From Bacteroidales bacterium UBA4116 (GTDB taxonomy: Bacteria; Bacteroidota; Bacteroidia; Bacteroidales; Tannerellaceae): DNA of 64,000 nt. The position numbers were made by a program, and so were the translations under genes. Positions 18,019 through 27,240 of this stretch are shown piece by piece (position 1 is the stretch's first letter; every line of letters begins with the position of its first letter). The stretch spans positions 1-64,000 of the forward strand of contig DFXE01000007.1 in NCBI GenBank assembly GCA_002381645.1. The letters run 5' to 3'. The notes under the pieces were generated by a model. That model was not told the DNA's origin, searched no databases, and worked only from the letters and a program-made list of their open reading frames with translations.

Positions 18019-19596
18019 ATGGCTTACGCAGACGAAATAAAAAGAAGAAGAACATTTGCTATTGTTAGTCACCCGGACGCAGGAAAAACTACATTAACGG
18101 AGAAACTGCTCCTGTTCGGAGGAGCCATCCATGTTGCCGGTGCAGTCAAATCAAATAAGATAAGAAAAACGGCCACATCCGACTGGATGGAAATTGAAAA
18201 GCAGCGCGGTATATCGGTTGCTACATCGGTTATGGCTTTCGATTACGACGGGCATAAAATAAATATTTTAGACACTCCGGGGCACCAGGATTTTGCGGAA
18301 GATACATTCCGGACATTAACTGCTGTAGACAGTGTTATTATCGTAATCGATACAGCGAAAGGGGTTGAAGCGCAAACGCGGAAACTCATGGAGGTTTGCC
18401 GGATGCGTAAAACTCCGGTAATTGTTTTTGTCAACAAAATGGACCGGGATGGAAAAGATCCGTTCGACCTGTTAGACGAAATTGAAGAAGAATTAAAAAT
18501 TAATGTACGCCCGTTAAGCTGGCCGATCGATATGGGCCAACGCTTCAAAGGGGTTTATAATATATTCGAACAAAAACTCGACTTATATACGCCCAGCAAA
18601 CAATATGTTACGGAAAGCATAGAGTTTAAAGATATCAACAGTCCGGAATTAGAAAATCATATTGATCCTGTTTTAGCAAATAAGCTTAGAGAAGACATTG
18701 AGCTTATTGAGGGTGTATATCCCGAATTCGATATCAACTCCTATCTTAAAGGGGATATTGCTCCGGTATTCTTCGGATCGGCGCTAAACAATTTCGGCGT
18801 AAAGGAATTACTGGATTGTTTTGTCCGGATTGCGCCTTCGCCCAGGCCCGTCCAGGCGATCGAAAGGACAGTCGACCCGTTGGATGATAATTTCTCGGGT
18901 TTTGTATTCAAAATACATGCCAATATGGATCCGAATCACCGGAGTTGTATCGCGTTTGTAAAAATATGCTCTGGACGTTTTGAGCGTAACGCGAATTATA
19001 AGCATGTACGTTTCAACAAAATGATGCGCTTCAGTAGTCCTACGGCTTTTATGGCACAAAAGAAAGAAGTGGTGGACGAAGCATTTGCGGGCGATATAAT
19101 CGGCTTACCCGACACCGGCAATTTCAAAATCGGCGATACGCTTACGGCGGGCGAAGAACTTCACTTTAAAGGATTACCCAGTTTTTCACCCGAAATGTTC
19201 AAGTATATTGAAAACGCTGATCCGATGAAAGCGAAACAACTGAATAAAGGGGTTGAACAGTTAATGGATGAAGGGGTAGCCCAATTATTCACCAATCAAT
19301 TCAACGGCAGGAAGATTATCGGAACCGTGGGACAGCTTCAGTTTGAAGTTATACAATACCGCTTGCTTCACGAATATGGAGCCCAATGCAAATGGGAGCC
19401 GGTAAGCCTTTATAAAGCCTGCTGGATTGAAAGTGACAACGCTCAAATGCTGGAAAACTTTAAAAAAAGGAAAGTACAATACATGGCCCTAGATAAGGAA
19501 GGGCGCGATGTTTACCTTGCTGATTCATCTTATGTACTGACTATGGCTCAACAGGATTTTCCGGATATAAAATTCCATTTTACATCCGAATTCTAG
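18019..19596 (+). CDS. prfC: peptide chain release factor 3 (GTPase)
   Basis: RF3 is a ribosomal GTPase that recycles RF1 and RF2 after peptide release. This 525-residue protein has the P-loop SHPDAGKT (residues 17-24), the switch II DTPGHQDF (about 84-91) and the NKMD specificity motif (about 138-141), followed by the EF-Tu-like domain 2 and the RF3 C-terminal domain. The QRGISV effector region is also present. Length and motifs match RF3 and not EF-G or TypA. It starts six bases after rfbD and probably ends this three-gene transcript. Confidence 0.97.
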   Translation: MAYADEIKRRRTFAIVSHPDAGKTTLTEKLLLFGGAIHVAGAVKSNKIRKTATSDWMEIEKQRGISVATSVMAFDYDGHKINILDTPGHQDFAEDTFRTLTAVDSVIIVIDTAKGVEAQTRKLMEVCRMRKTPVIVFVNKMDRDGKDPFDLLDEIEEELKINVRPLSWPIDMGQRFKGVYNIFEQKLDLYTPSKQYVTESIEFKDINSPELENHIDPVLANKLREDIELIEGVYPEFDINSYLKGDIAPVFFGSALNNFGVKELLDCFVRIAPSPRPVQAIERTVDPLDDNFSGFVFKIHANMDPNHRSCIAFVKICSGRFERNANYKHVRFNKMMRFSSPTAFMAQKKEVVDEAFAGDIIGLPDTGNFKIGDTLTAGEELHFKGLPSFSPEMFKYIENADPMKAKQLNKGVEQLMDEGVAQLFTNQFNGRKIIGTVGQLQFEVIQYRLLHEYGAQCKWEPVSLYKACWIESDNAQMLENFKKRKVQYMALDKEGRDVYLADSSYVLTMAQQDFPDIKFHFTSEF

Positions 19597-19659
19597 TTAC
19601 CTCATTAATTTCACATAAATTATTTCTTCATAGAGCCTACAATTATTGAAAAAAGTTTT

Positions 19660-19667
19660 TATATTTG
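19660..19667 (+). promoter_or_regulatory. -7 promoter box TATATTTG
   Basis: TATATTTG fits TAnnTTTG and lies 21 bases before the start of the small secreted protein gene. No clear -33 element is seen. Confidence 0.5.
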
Positions 19668-19688
19668 TGTTAATTTTCGACTTATAAT

Positions 19689-20006
19689 ATGAAAACGATA
19701 TTTTCAATATGCCTGATGATAATGTTGAGTTTCTGCACTTTTGCGGAAGCCCGGCAACTTAGTGCATCCGTTCATATTATAGAAAAGCGTTCTGAAACAC
19801 CTCCTATTGAGGTTATAGCCATAGATAACCGTATAAAAGTAACGAATGCGCCTGTAGGGAGCAAACTTGAAATTTACAGCGTAGTTGGTATAAAAGTGGC
19901 TGAAATTGAAATCACGCAACCTTCCGGCGAATATACGGTTAATATAGCTAAAGGGTATTATATTGTACGTATAGGTGAAACCGTACGTAAAATTGCGATC
20001 CGATAA
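19689..20006 (+). CDS. very small secreted protein made mostly of a sorting-like C-terminal domain
   Basis: This 105-residue protein has a signal peptide (about 1-22, MKTIFSICLMIMLSFCTFAEA), a short linker and a beta-rich C-terminal domain of about 60 residues (KLEIYSVVGIKVAEIE, then GYYIVRIGETVRKIAIR). The pattern YxxxGxxVxxxxI ... GxYIVRIGxxVxKIxI resembles T9SS type A sorting-like or DUF6383-like tails found on larger Bacteroidales surface proteins. Here almost nothing else is present to be sorted. It has its own promoter box and is followed by 200 bases before rprX. The function is unknown. Confidence 0.65.
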   Translation: MKTIFSICLMIMLSFCTFAEARQLSASVHIIEKRSETPPIEVIAIDNRIKVTNAPVGSKLEIYSVVGIKVAEIEITQPSGEYTVNIAKGYYIVRIGETVRKIAIR

Positions 20007-20207
20007 ATATATTTTCAACCGATCCCCTAAATACTCTTCCCTTTATTACAATTTGAGCTAACTTTTTCTTAATCAGAAATATGAATAAGGAAATCCATTC
20101 ATTTGTAATACATTTTTAACAATTAAAACTCCCGTTTTTTACCTTTTTTGTGTAAATATTAAATTAAAAGATGCGTTATTTGTTCTTGTTTAAATAGATG
20201 AAATGAT

Positions 20208-21764
20208 ATGAGGAAGTCAACAATTTGGTTACTTGCAGTTGTAATGGCCTTTGCTTTTGCCGGTTTACTATATTTGCAGGTAAACTATGTTAGTGAAATA
20301 CTCAAGACCCGAAGCGAACAATTTAATGAGACTGCCAGAAAATCCCTGGCTCAGGTTTCAAAAAACCTCGAACTGGATGAGACTCGCACCTACATAGAAG
20401 AAGACCTCAGCAAAGAAATTGAAACGTACCGTTTTCAAAACGCGCCTACCTCTTCCGGCAGCCAACAATTCAGCCAGGAAAGATTCCAGTTTCAGTTCAA
20501 AGATTCCAACGGTTATATGCAAAGTATTGAGCTTCACAGCTTCAGCAACACCCAATCCCAACCATTATCTTCTTTATTACAAAAACAATCGCCAAATAAT
20601 ATTGTTAATACTTCAAAAGAATTGGTAGAGGCATATAAAAGGCGTTATTTATATAACAGTGTTTTGATAAATGAAGTGGTGGTGAGTATGCTAAAGACAT
20701 CCAGTCTTAAACCGATTGAGGAACGTATAAATTTCAAACAATTAAATACGTATCTGAAAACGGAATTTGTTAATAATGGTTTGAACCTGCCATTTGTTTT
20801 CTCTGTTATTAACAAAGATGGGAATACGGTCTACCAAAGTGGAGAAATTCAGAAGCAGCCGATAGCTTCGGACATACTGATCCAGGTATTGTTTCCGAAC
20901 GATCCGCCGTCAAGACAGAATTACATCCGTGTATATTTTCCCACAAAAAGGGATTATATATATAGTGAAGTTACCTTTATTGTGCCATCGGTCATTTTTT
21001 CGCTAATGCTGTTGGTTACGTTTACATTTACCCTGTATATCGTATTCAGGCAAAAGAAATTATCTGAGATGAAAAATGATTTTATTAACAATATGACGCA
21101 TGAGTTGAAAACGCCGGTTTCGACCATCTCCCTTGCGTCTCAGATGTTAAAAGACTCAGATATAACCAAAAGCCCGGATGTATTCAAACATATTTCCGGA
21201 GTTATTAATGATGAAACCAAAAGGCTTGGGTTCCTTGTTGAAAAAGTACTGCAAATGTCGTTATTCGAACGTCAGAAAGCTGCTTTCAAACTGAAAGAAG
21301 TAGATGCGAATGACCTTATTGCCAATATAGCCAATACGTTTGTGCTGAAAGTTGAAAAATACGACGGCACGCTCGATATTGATTTAAGGGCTGAGGATTC
21401 TACGATTTATGTAGATGAATTGCACCTGACCAATGTATTATTTAACCTGATGGACAACGCTGTCAAATACCGGCGTCCGGATGTACCTCTACGATTGGTT
21501 GCTTCCACCTGGAATGAGAATGGAAAGTTGATGATCTCTATTGAGGATAATGGTATCGGTATTAAGAAAGAGTATCATAAAAAGGTATTCGACCGGTTCT
21601 TCCGCGTACCGACCGGCAATGTGCATGATGTTAAAGGATTCGGATTAGGCCTTGCGTATGTACGTAAGATTGTGGAAGATCATAATGGAAGTATCCGCGC
21701 AGAGAATGGAAGCGGAAATGTTGGAACGAAATTTATTATTACTTTACCTCTTATAAAAAGTTAG
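20208..21764 (+). CDS. rprX: sensor histidine kinase RprX
   Basis: This 518-residue membrane kinase has one membrane segment near the N terminus (about 5-25), a periplasmic sensing region of about 230 residues, and a second segment at 257-280. The dimerisation domain has phospho-acceptor His298 in MTHELKTP, and a full ATPase domain follows with the N-box LMDNAVKY, DNGIGI and GFGLGLAY. The length and the pairing with a response regulator two bases downstream match RprX of Bacteroides fragilis, where the system was found through altered tetracycline response. The stimulus is not known from the sequence. Confidence 0.9.
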   Translation: MRKSTIWLLAVVMAFAFAGLLYLQVNYVSEILKTRSEQFNETARKSLAQVSKNLELDETRTYIEEDLSKEIETYRFQNAPTSSGSQQFSQERFQFQFKDSNGYMQSIELHSFSNTQSQPLSSLLQKQSPNNIVNTSKELVEAYKRRYLYNSVLINEVVVSMLKTSSLKPIEERINFKQLNTYLKTEFVNNGLNLPFVFSVINKDGNTVYQSGEIQKQPIASDILIQVLFPNDPPSRQNYIRVYFPTKRDYIYSEVTFIVPSVIFSLMLLVTFTFTLYIVFRQKKLSEMKNDFINNMTHELKTPVSTISLASQMLKDSDITKSPDVFKHISGVINDETKRLGFLVEKVLQMSLFERQKAAFKLKEVDANDLIANIANTFVLKVEKYDGTLDIDLRAEDSTIYVDELHLTNVLFNLMDNAVKYRRPDVPLRLVASTWNENGKLMISIEDNGIGIKKEYHKKVFDRFFRVPTGNVHDVKGFGLGLAYVRKIVEDHNGSIRAENGSGNVGTKFIITLPLIKS

Positions 21765-21766
21765 TC

Positions 21767-22498
21767 ATGGAAGAAAAATTAAGAATTTTATTTTGCGAGG
21801 ACGATGAAAACCTTGGAATGCTGTTAAGAGAATACTTGCAGGCAAAAGGCTATATTACAGATTTGTTCTCAGATGGTGAAGCCGGTTACAAAGGATTTAC
21901 CAAAGGTAAATACGACCTTTGTGTGCTGGATGTTATGATGCCTAAGAAAGACGGGTTTACCCTTGCTCAGGAAATCCGCTCTATAAACCCTGATATACCT
22001 ATTATTTTCCTTACTGCTAAAACGATGAAGGAAGATATTCTTGAAGGTTTCAAAATAGGTGCCGACGATTACCTTACCAAACCTTTCAGCATGGAAGAAC
22101 TGTTACTTCGTATTGAAGCAATCCTCCGCCGTGTAAAGGGTAAAAAATTAAAAGATATTCCTTTCTATAAATTAGGTAATTTTATGTTCGATACCCAGAA
22201 GCAAACTCTGGCTATCGGCGACAAAGTAACTAAACTTACAACTAAAGAATGTGAGTTATTAAGTCTACTTTGCGCACATGCCAACGAAATCCTGGAAAGA
22301 AACTATGCCTTGAAGACGATTTGGGTTGACGACAATTATTTCAACGCACGTAGTATGGACGTATATATTACAAAATTACGTAAGCTCTTAAAAGACGATC
22401 CGGGTATTGAAATCATCAACATCCACGGGAAAGGGTACAAACTGATCACTCCTTCCGGTGAAGACCAGGTAAGAGAAGAAGGCGTACAGGTATTATAA
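21767..22498 (+). CDS. rprY: OmpR-type response regulator RprY
   Basis: This 243-residue regulator has a receiver domain with acidic pocket EDDE (11-14), phospho-acceptor Asp55 in LDVMMPKKDG and the conserved FLTAK lysine, followed by an OmpR/PhoB winged-helix DNA-binding domain (about 135-230, with a SMDVYITKLRKLLKDDP segment). It is the partner of RprX, encoded two bases upstream. In related species RprY influences oxidative stress and envelope genes. A strong bidirectional terminator follows. Confidence 0.92.
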   Translation: MEEKLRILFCEDDENLGMLLREYLQAKGYITDLFSDGEAGYKGFTKGKYDLCVLDVMMPKKDGFTLAQEIRSINPDIPIIFLTAKTMKEDILEGFKIGADDYLTKPFSMEELLLRIEAILRRVKGKKLKDIPFYKLGNFMFDTQKQTLAIGDKVTKLTTKECELLSLLCAHANEILERNYALKTIWVDDNYFNARSMDVYITKLRKLLKDDPGIEIINIHGKGYKLITPSGEDQVREEGVQVL

Positions 22499-22506
22499 TA
22501 AGATAA

Positions 22507-22531
22507 AAAGGTGGCATAATTAGCCACCTTT
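22507..22531. terminator. bidirectional intrinsic terminator
   Basis: AAAGGTGGC (22507-22515) pairs with GCCACCTTT (22523-22531) around a 7-base loop, with T-runs on both strands. It separates rprY from the convergent lipoprotein gene. Confidence 0.9.
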
Positions 22532-22533
22532 TT

Positions 22534-24015
22534 TTATTTTATACCTGCAAATCCCACATTTACTCCCGGATCCTCCTTTGCGATCCGGGCAAATTGCCAT
22601 CCCCGGTTTTTTACCTTACCCGTAATCAACTCAGGTATGTTATAGGATTTCATAAATCGGTGATAAAAACTGACATCTTTTTGAGGCAGAAGAAAAGGTT
22701 TGGCTGCTTTTCCGTCAGCATCGATATACATGAAATACGGACGGGTATATAACCCGTCTATCCTACGGCTACTGAATGCAACCCATTTACTGTTGCTACT
22801 CCAGGAATGATAACTATCTACATTTTCACTGTTAGCCTCATTGAGGGGAGTATGAATACCTGTAGCCAGATCAATCATATACAGGTCTGAATCTTTATGC
22901 CATATAGAAAAAGTACCGTAACCCGATTTGGTGTATAAAAGGTATTTTCCATCCGGAGAAACACGGGGAAACGAGATGCTTTGCCCTTCTGATACCGCAT
23001 TGTAGAGTGTATCCACCTGTGACCCGAAACGACGGGTTTCAGGATCAAAAGAAATAGCACAAAGGCTGTATTTCATATTTTCAAATTCAGAGGGCATAGG
23101 GAACGTTTTCGCACTACAGAAATAGAGTGTTTTACCGTCGGGAGAAAATGTGGGGAATGTTTCCATGTAATCTTCAGAGAACAAAACAGCAGTAGTTATG
23201 ATCTCGTGCTTCTTTATATCATATACCACAACATCCGATTTATTATCGTATACTTCTACCCGGTTCGGGTCATTCATATGGAACGCCTGTTTGGTATCAT
23301 TAATAGAATACGCTATATATTGCCCGGAGGGATGCCATGACGGATATACTAATGTCGACATCGTCTGATCTGTTTTAGTATTTAACTTCTCAACCTTATC
23401 CCCATCAATCAACATGGTACAGGCAAGTGAACCACGCATATGAAACATCATCTTTTCGGGATCCTGCATACAGAAGGAATGACAATTCATGCAATTACTC
23501 TCCGTCATTTTATTTTCCAATACAGGGGTTTCCGTAAAATTTTCAAGATTACGCTGGTAAATACCCATCTCACTCCATAATTCGTATCCCGGCTCAATCA
23601 AACGATAAGCCATATACGGATCGATAGGTTCCGCAGCCACATGGAAATAAAAAGGCGCATACCCCACCCATTTTCCATTTTCTTTAGCAAGGACCTTTAC
23701 TTCAATATTTTTCCCCATAGACGTCTGAAGGATCTTTTTCCATTGAGATGCAGGAAATGAAAATTGCTGTTTACGTGCTGTTACCTCAACTACATTATCA
23801 CCTGAAGTCAAAAGAACACGTGCTTCGTCGTATTCCGTTTTCAAACTGAAGTTCAACGGTGCAATATTTGGAGGTATAGTACAATTTATATAATCAGGGA
23901 AAATGTCAGGATATTGTTCTTTTTCTTCATCTGTCACGATAACAGAAGAAGAGCAAGACATACATAACAATAAAATAAGAATAAATATATTTTGCTTGAA
24001 CATGTCATTCTTCAT
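22534..24015 (-). CDS. PD40/TolB-like beta-propeller lipoprotein with a CxxCH motif
   Basis: This 493-residue exported protein has an N-terminal signal ending in CMSC (Cys21 likely lipidated), a middle segment with a haem-binding-like CMNCH motif (Cys175, Cys178, His179, with Cys182 and several Met/His after it), and C-terminal WD40/PD40 repeats (YPSWHPSGQYIAYS, FPTFSPDGKTLYF, FPRVSPDGKYLLY, SWSSNSKWVAFSS). It may carry one covalently bound c-type haem or a metal. Its ATG overlaps the stop of the upstream membrane protein gene (ATGA), so translation is coupled. It ends the cstA transcript at the 22507-22531 terminator. The function is unknown. Confidence 0.75.
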   Translation of the reverse strand: MKNDMFKQNIFILILLLCMSCSSSVIVTDEEKEQYPDIFPDYINCTIPPNIAPLNFSLKTEYDEARVLLTSGDNVVEVTARKQQFSFPASQWKKILQTSMGKNIEVKVLAKENGKWVGYAPFYFHVAAEPIDPYMAYRLIEPGYELWSEMGIYQRNLENFTETPVLENKMTESNCMNCHSFCMQDPEKMMFHMRGSLACTMLIDGDKVEKLNTKTDQTMSTLVYPSWHPSGQYIAYSINDTKQAFHMNDPNRVEVYDNKSDVVVYDIKKHEIITTAVLFSEDYMETFPTFSPDGKTLYFCSAKTFPMPSEFENMKYSLCAISFDPETRRFGSQVDTLYNAVSEGQSISFPRVSPDGKYLLYTKSGYGTFSIWHKDSDLYMIDLATGIHTPLNEANSENVDSYHSWSSNSKWVAFSSRRIDGLYTRPYFMYIDADGKAAKPFLLPQKDVSFYHRFMKSYNIPELITGKVKNRGWQFARIAKEDPGVNVGFAGIK

Positions 24016-25766
24016 TTAAACATAAAATAAAACCAATACGTATCACCATGCAAACGACGGAGCTCATTATAAGGGGGATTCTTTGCATTGGAAAGAATTA
24101 ATCTTTTAAAATTACCGAATCTTTCTATAATCCCGGGGTTAATATTATATTTTGACCAGCGTTCGGGATTATTCTCATTGAGAATAATAACCGCCTCCTG
24201 AAATGATACCGGTAATTCCGGCAATATTTCCGTACCATAATATTCATTAAGCAAACCCTCAAAGCCACTTATATCTTTAGCCAGTAAATAAGCGGCCCCT
24301 ACACATTCCAAAGGAAGCCGGTTCTCGGGATTATGGTTTGCAAGTGATACCAAATCTAAAGCTATAGTGGCCGGATTAGACAAAAAGTTCTTGTCTAATA
24401 AGCCTTTTCGCTTAGCTCCAAGTATAGGATCATTTATAACTGCCTCATCATTATAAACAAAACGCCTGTATTCTTTTGCCCAATTTTTATAAAACAATGT
24501 TTTGCTAAGTATATCCAGATATTTCTCAGCAACAGGCCAGGCGCCGTAAATCAGATTCGTTTCCACCAATCGCTTGAGCATTCTCGGATTACCGTATCCC
24601 AAAGAACTTACATAACACTCAAAAGCCATTTCCTGTGATATGGCTATATTCCCTATGGTATAATGGAAATCACTCAATAAAGTGGATAAATTAGCCGTTT
24701 TATTCCAGGTAATAAATAATCCCTGTATACCTCTTTGATCAAAAGAAAACATTCGATCCGCCAACACTCCCTTTTCAGCCAATGCTCTATTGAGATGATT
24801 CAGGTACAAATAATTCGTAAGATTACCCTTGCTATTTTCTATGATCTGATCCCATTGTCCATTACGTGCATAGTAATCCAGTTCTTTAAGCCTGATAGAT
24901 TTCTCGTCATTATATTTTGGAATTCCTACCCAGCATACTCCGGCAATCATCAGTAATTGTACAACGCTTGCTGCTATTTCTTTTTTGGCGTTAACTTTAT
25001 CCCATTTTCTGAAGGCACATGCTACGATTAAGACAAATAGTAACGCTACCCATGAAAAATAGATCTCAATGGGTGCCGCTAATCCATGGTGAAAATATAA
25101 ATCGGGAAGAAAAGCGAAACGATATTCTCCTACAAATGCCATCCATAAACTTCCCAAGGTGATAATAATTGTTTCTACAAGGATAAGAGTTATCCAATAT
25201 CCGCGGGGTGTACGATTCAGTATTTCCCATAATAAAACACAGACTGCAAACAAACTGACGATCGAACCTCCGCCAAAATAAAGTAAGGGTATAGCAACAA
25301 ATGCGTACACTAAACGCCATTTAAATTCATCTATCCTTAGATATATAAATAACAGTAAGAGTAAAAAAATATAGGCAACGGTACCTTGCAGCAAATAGTT
25401 GAAATTAAAATGCATAAACAGTAAGCATACTGCAGGCAATGCGTACAGGAAATAAAAAGGGGTAAACGGAGCTATCTTTTTACAGATTAATGCTGTAATA
25501 TATATCATTACAGTAAGTAAAAAGGCAGTTATAAAAGCTCCGGCGTAAGGTAAAACAAAGAACTGGACAAGGAACTCACCAACTAACAACGCTAAACCGC
25601 CGGGTTGGTTAATATGATCTGCAATATAAGGCCAGGAGAAAAGAAAAAGCTGGTTTTGCTCAATAAAAAAGAAGTGGTAAACACTTGTCGATTGCAGGAA
25701 TATAAATAAAAGGACAAATGATACCAGACAGAAAGCAGCTATTTTAAAAGACAGTTTATTTTTCAT
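24012..25766 (-). CDS. large multi-pass membrane protein, DUF6057-like
   Basis: This 584-residue protein has about ten membrane segments in its N-terminal 320 residues and a soluble helical C-terminal region (about 330-584) that looks TPR-like (repeated helix pairs with NLSTLLSDFHYTIGN and ALAEKG-type segments). It resembles the Bacteroidetes DUF6057 family. The start at 25766 is chosen over an in-frame upstream one because it overlaps the cstA stop by 11 bases and has GGAG about ten bases upstream. Its own stop overlaps the next ATG. The tight coupling to cstA and the propeller lipoprotein implies one envelope complex. The function is unknown. Confidence 0.7.
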   Translation of the reverse strand: MKNKLSFKIAAFCLVSFVLLFIFLQSTSVYHFFFIEQNQLFLFSWPYIADHINQPGGLALLVGEFLVQFFVLPYAGAFITAFLLTVMIYITALICKKIAPFTPFYFLYALPAVCLLFMHFNFNYLLQGTVAYIFLLLLLFIYLRIDEFKWRLVYAFVAIPLLYFGGGSIVSLFAVCVLLWEILNRTPRGYWITLILVETIIITLGSLWMAFVGEYRFAFLPDLYFHHGLAAPIEIYFSWVALLFVLIVACAFRKWDKVNAKKEIAASVVQLLMIAGVCWVGIPKYNDEKSIRLKELDYYARNGQWDQIIENSKGNLTNYLYLNHLNRALAEKGVLADRMFSFDQRGIQGLFITWNKTANLSTLLSDFHYTIGNIAISQEMAFECYVSSLGYGNPRMLKRLVETNLIYGAWPVAEKYLDILSKTLFYKNWAKEYRRFVYNDEAVINDPILGAKRKGLLDKNFLSNPATIALDLVSLANHNPENRLPLECVGAAYLLAKDISGFEGLLNEYYGTEILPELPVSFQEAVIILNENNPERWSKYNINPGIIERFGNFKRLILSNAKNPPYNELRRLHGDTYWFYFMFK

Positions 25767-27195
25767 CCTCGCGTTCTCCGGATAAAAGATTCTTTTTCCA
25801 ATATAAAAAATATGCAAAAGTAATAACCATGCAGGCAATTCCTAAGAGTTGTGATATACCAGCAGACATAGCCAGTCCTTCAGGAGCTATAAATATGTAA
25901 GTAGTACATACGGCTGTCATAAACAATGCCGGAATCAAGGTGATGATATAAAGTTTACACGTAGAAACCAAATATACGGTAAGTGCCCATAGTGTGAATA
26001 CAGCGAGTGTTTGATTGACCCATGCAAAATACCGCCAGATTATTGAAAAGTCTATCTGCAGGATTAAAAAACCGGCAACGAAAAGAGGGATAGAAATAGA
26101 TAACCGCTTAAGCATTGATTTCTGGTCCAACTTCAGGAAATCGGCAACTATCAACCGGGCCGAACGGAAAGCCGTATCCCCGGAAGTTATCGGAGCGGCT
26201 ATTACACCTAACACTGCCAGAAAACCACCGACAGTTCCCAGCCATTCCTTTGTAATACGATCTACTATAATAGCAGCATTATCATTTCCGGATCCTGCCG
26301 TGAACATTGCTGCACCTTCTTCCATATGAAAGAAATAGGTAGCCGCAGCAGCCCAGATCAAAGCTACAATTCCTTCTGTTATCATCGAACCATAAAAGAC
26401 CGGGCGTCCGTATTTCTCATTTTTAAGGCAACGGGCCATCAGCGGGCTTTGTGTAGCATGAAAACCCGAAATAGCGCCACATGCTATAGACACAAACATC
26501 ATGGGAAATATCGGTAATCCGTCCGGATGCGTATTCTGTAACCCGTCTGTAAATTCCGGTAAGGCGGGTTGGTGATACAAAATCATAAAGAGTATTCCTA
26601 CCGCCATGAATAAAAGAACAAATGCAAAAAGCGGGTAAATCTTTCCGATTATTTTATCGATAGGCAGTAATGTGGCTATAATGTAATAAATAAAAACAAG
26701 TACGGCCCAAAAGGTCATATCGAGGCTTTCGGGAGTGAGCATGGCCAATAGTCCGGCCGGACCTGCAACAAAAACGGCACCTACCAAAACCATCAGCAAT
26801 AAGGTAAATGCGCGCATAACCTGTTTGCAATTGCTTCCCAGATACCTGCCTATCAATTCCGGCAAACTTTCCCCTCCGTTCCGTAACGAAAGCATACCCG
26901 AAAGGAAATCGTGGGTAGCACCGGCGAATATACTCCCCAAAACAATCCAGATGAAAGAAGACATTCCGAATTTTGCTCCCATAATAGCGCCAAAAATGGG
27001 ACCTAATCCGGCAATATTCAAGAACTGGATCATAAATACCTTCCAGGTCGGCATAGGTATATAGTCCACTCCGTCAGCTTTTGAAAAAGCAGGGGTTTCT
27101 TTTGCGGGATTAATAACGAAAACACGTTCGACAAACTTCCCGTATACGAAGTATCCTGCAATTAATGCAAAAAGTGAAACGAGGAAGCTAATCAT
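25756..27195 (-). CDS. cstA: carbon starvation protein A family transporter
   Basis: This 479-residue inner-membrane protein has about 13 membrane segments and CstA signatures: the N-terminal ALIAGYFVYGKFVER, GLGPIFGAIMGAKFG, FAGATHDFLSGMLSLRNGG and SGFHATQSPLMARC. CstA proteins take up peptides or pyruvate in other bacteria. At about 480 residues it is the short Bacteroidetes form, without the C-terminal extension of Escherichia coli CstA (about 700). It heads a coupled set with the DUF6057-like and CxxCH propeller genes. A perfect palindrome TATGCTTTAAAGCATA lies upstream (27219-27234). Confidence 0.9.
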   Translation of the reverse strand: MISFLVSLFALIAGYFVYGKFVERVFVINPAKETPAFSKADGVDYIPMPTWKVFMIQFLNIAGLGPIFGAIMGAKFGMSSFIWIVLGSIFAGATHDFLSGMLSLRNGGESLPELIGRYLGSNCKQVMRAFTLLLMVLVGAVFVAGPAGLLAMLTPESLDMTFWAVLVFIYYIIATLLPIDKIIGKIYPLFAFVLLFMAVGILFMILYHQPALPEFTDGLQNTHPDGLPIFPMMFVSIACGAISGFHATQSPLMARCLKNEKYGRPVFYGSMITEGIVALIWAAAATYFFHMEEGAAMFTAGSGNDNAAIIVDRITKEWLGTVGGFLAVLGVIAAPITSGDTAFRSARLIVADFLKLDQKSMLKRLSISIPLFVAGFLILQIDFSIIWRYFAWVNQTLAVFTLWALTVYLVSTCKLYIITLIPALFMTAVCTTYIFIAPEGLAMSAGISQLLGIACMVITFAYFLYWKKNLLSGEREDEK

Positions 27196-27218
27196 AGTAG
27201 AGTTTATTATGAAGGAGA

Positions 27219-27234
27219 TATGCTTTAAAGCATA
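27219..27234. promoter_or_regulatory. 16-bp perfect palindrome upstream of cstA
   Basis: TATGCTTTAAAGCATA is a perfect palindrome in the 45-base gap between the yqeY-like gene and cstA. It could be an operator for cstA. No T-run marks it as a terminator. Confidence 0.4.
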
Positions 27235-27240
27235 CTTGTA

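Noticed and set aside
22534..24015. Annotating the propeller lipoprotein as a true cytochrome c
   Set aside because: Only one CxxCH is present and the rest of the domain does not look like a cytochrome c fold, so haem binding is left as a possibility.
25767..25838. Longer N terminus for the DUF6057-like protein
   Set aside because: It would overlap cstA by over 80 bases, while the ATG at 25766 has a GGAG upstream and a normal 11-base overlap.
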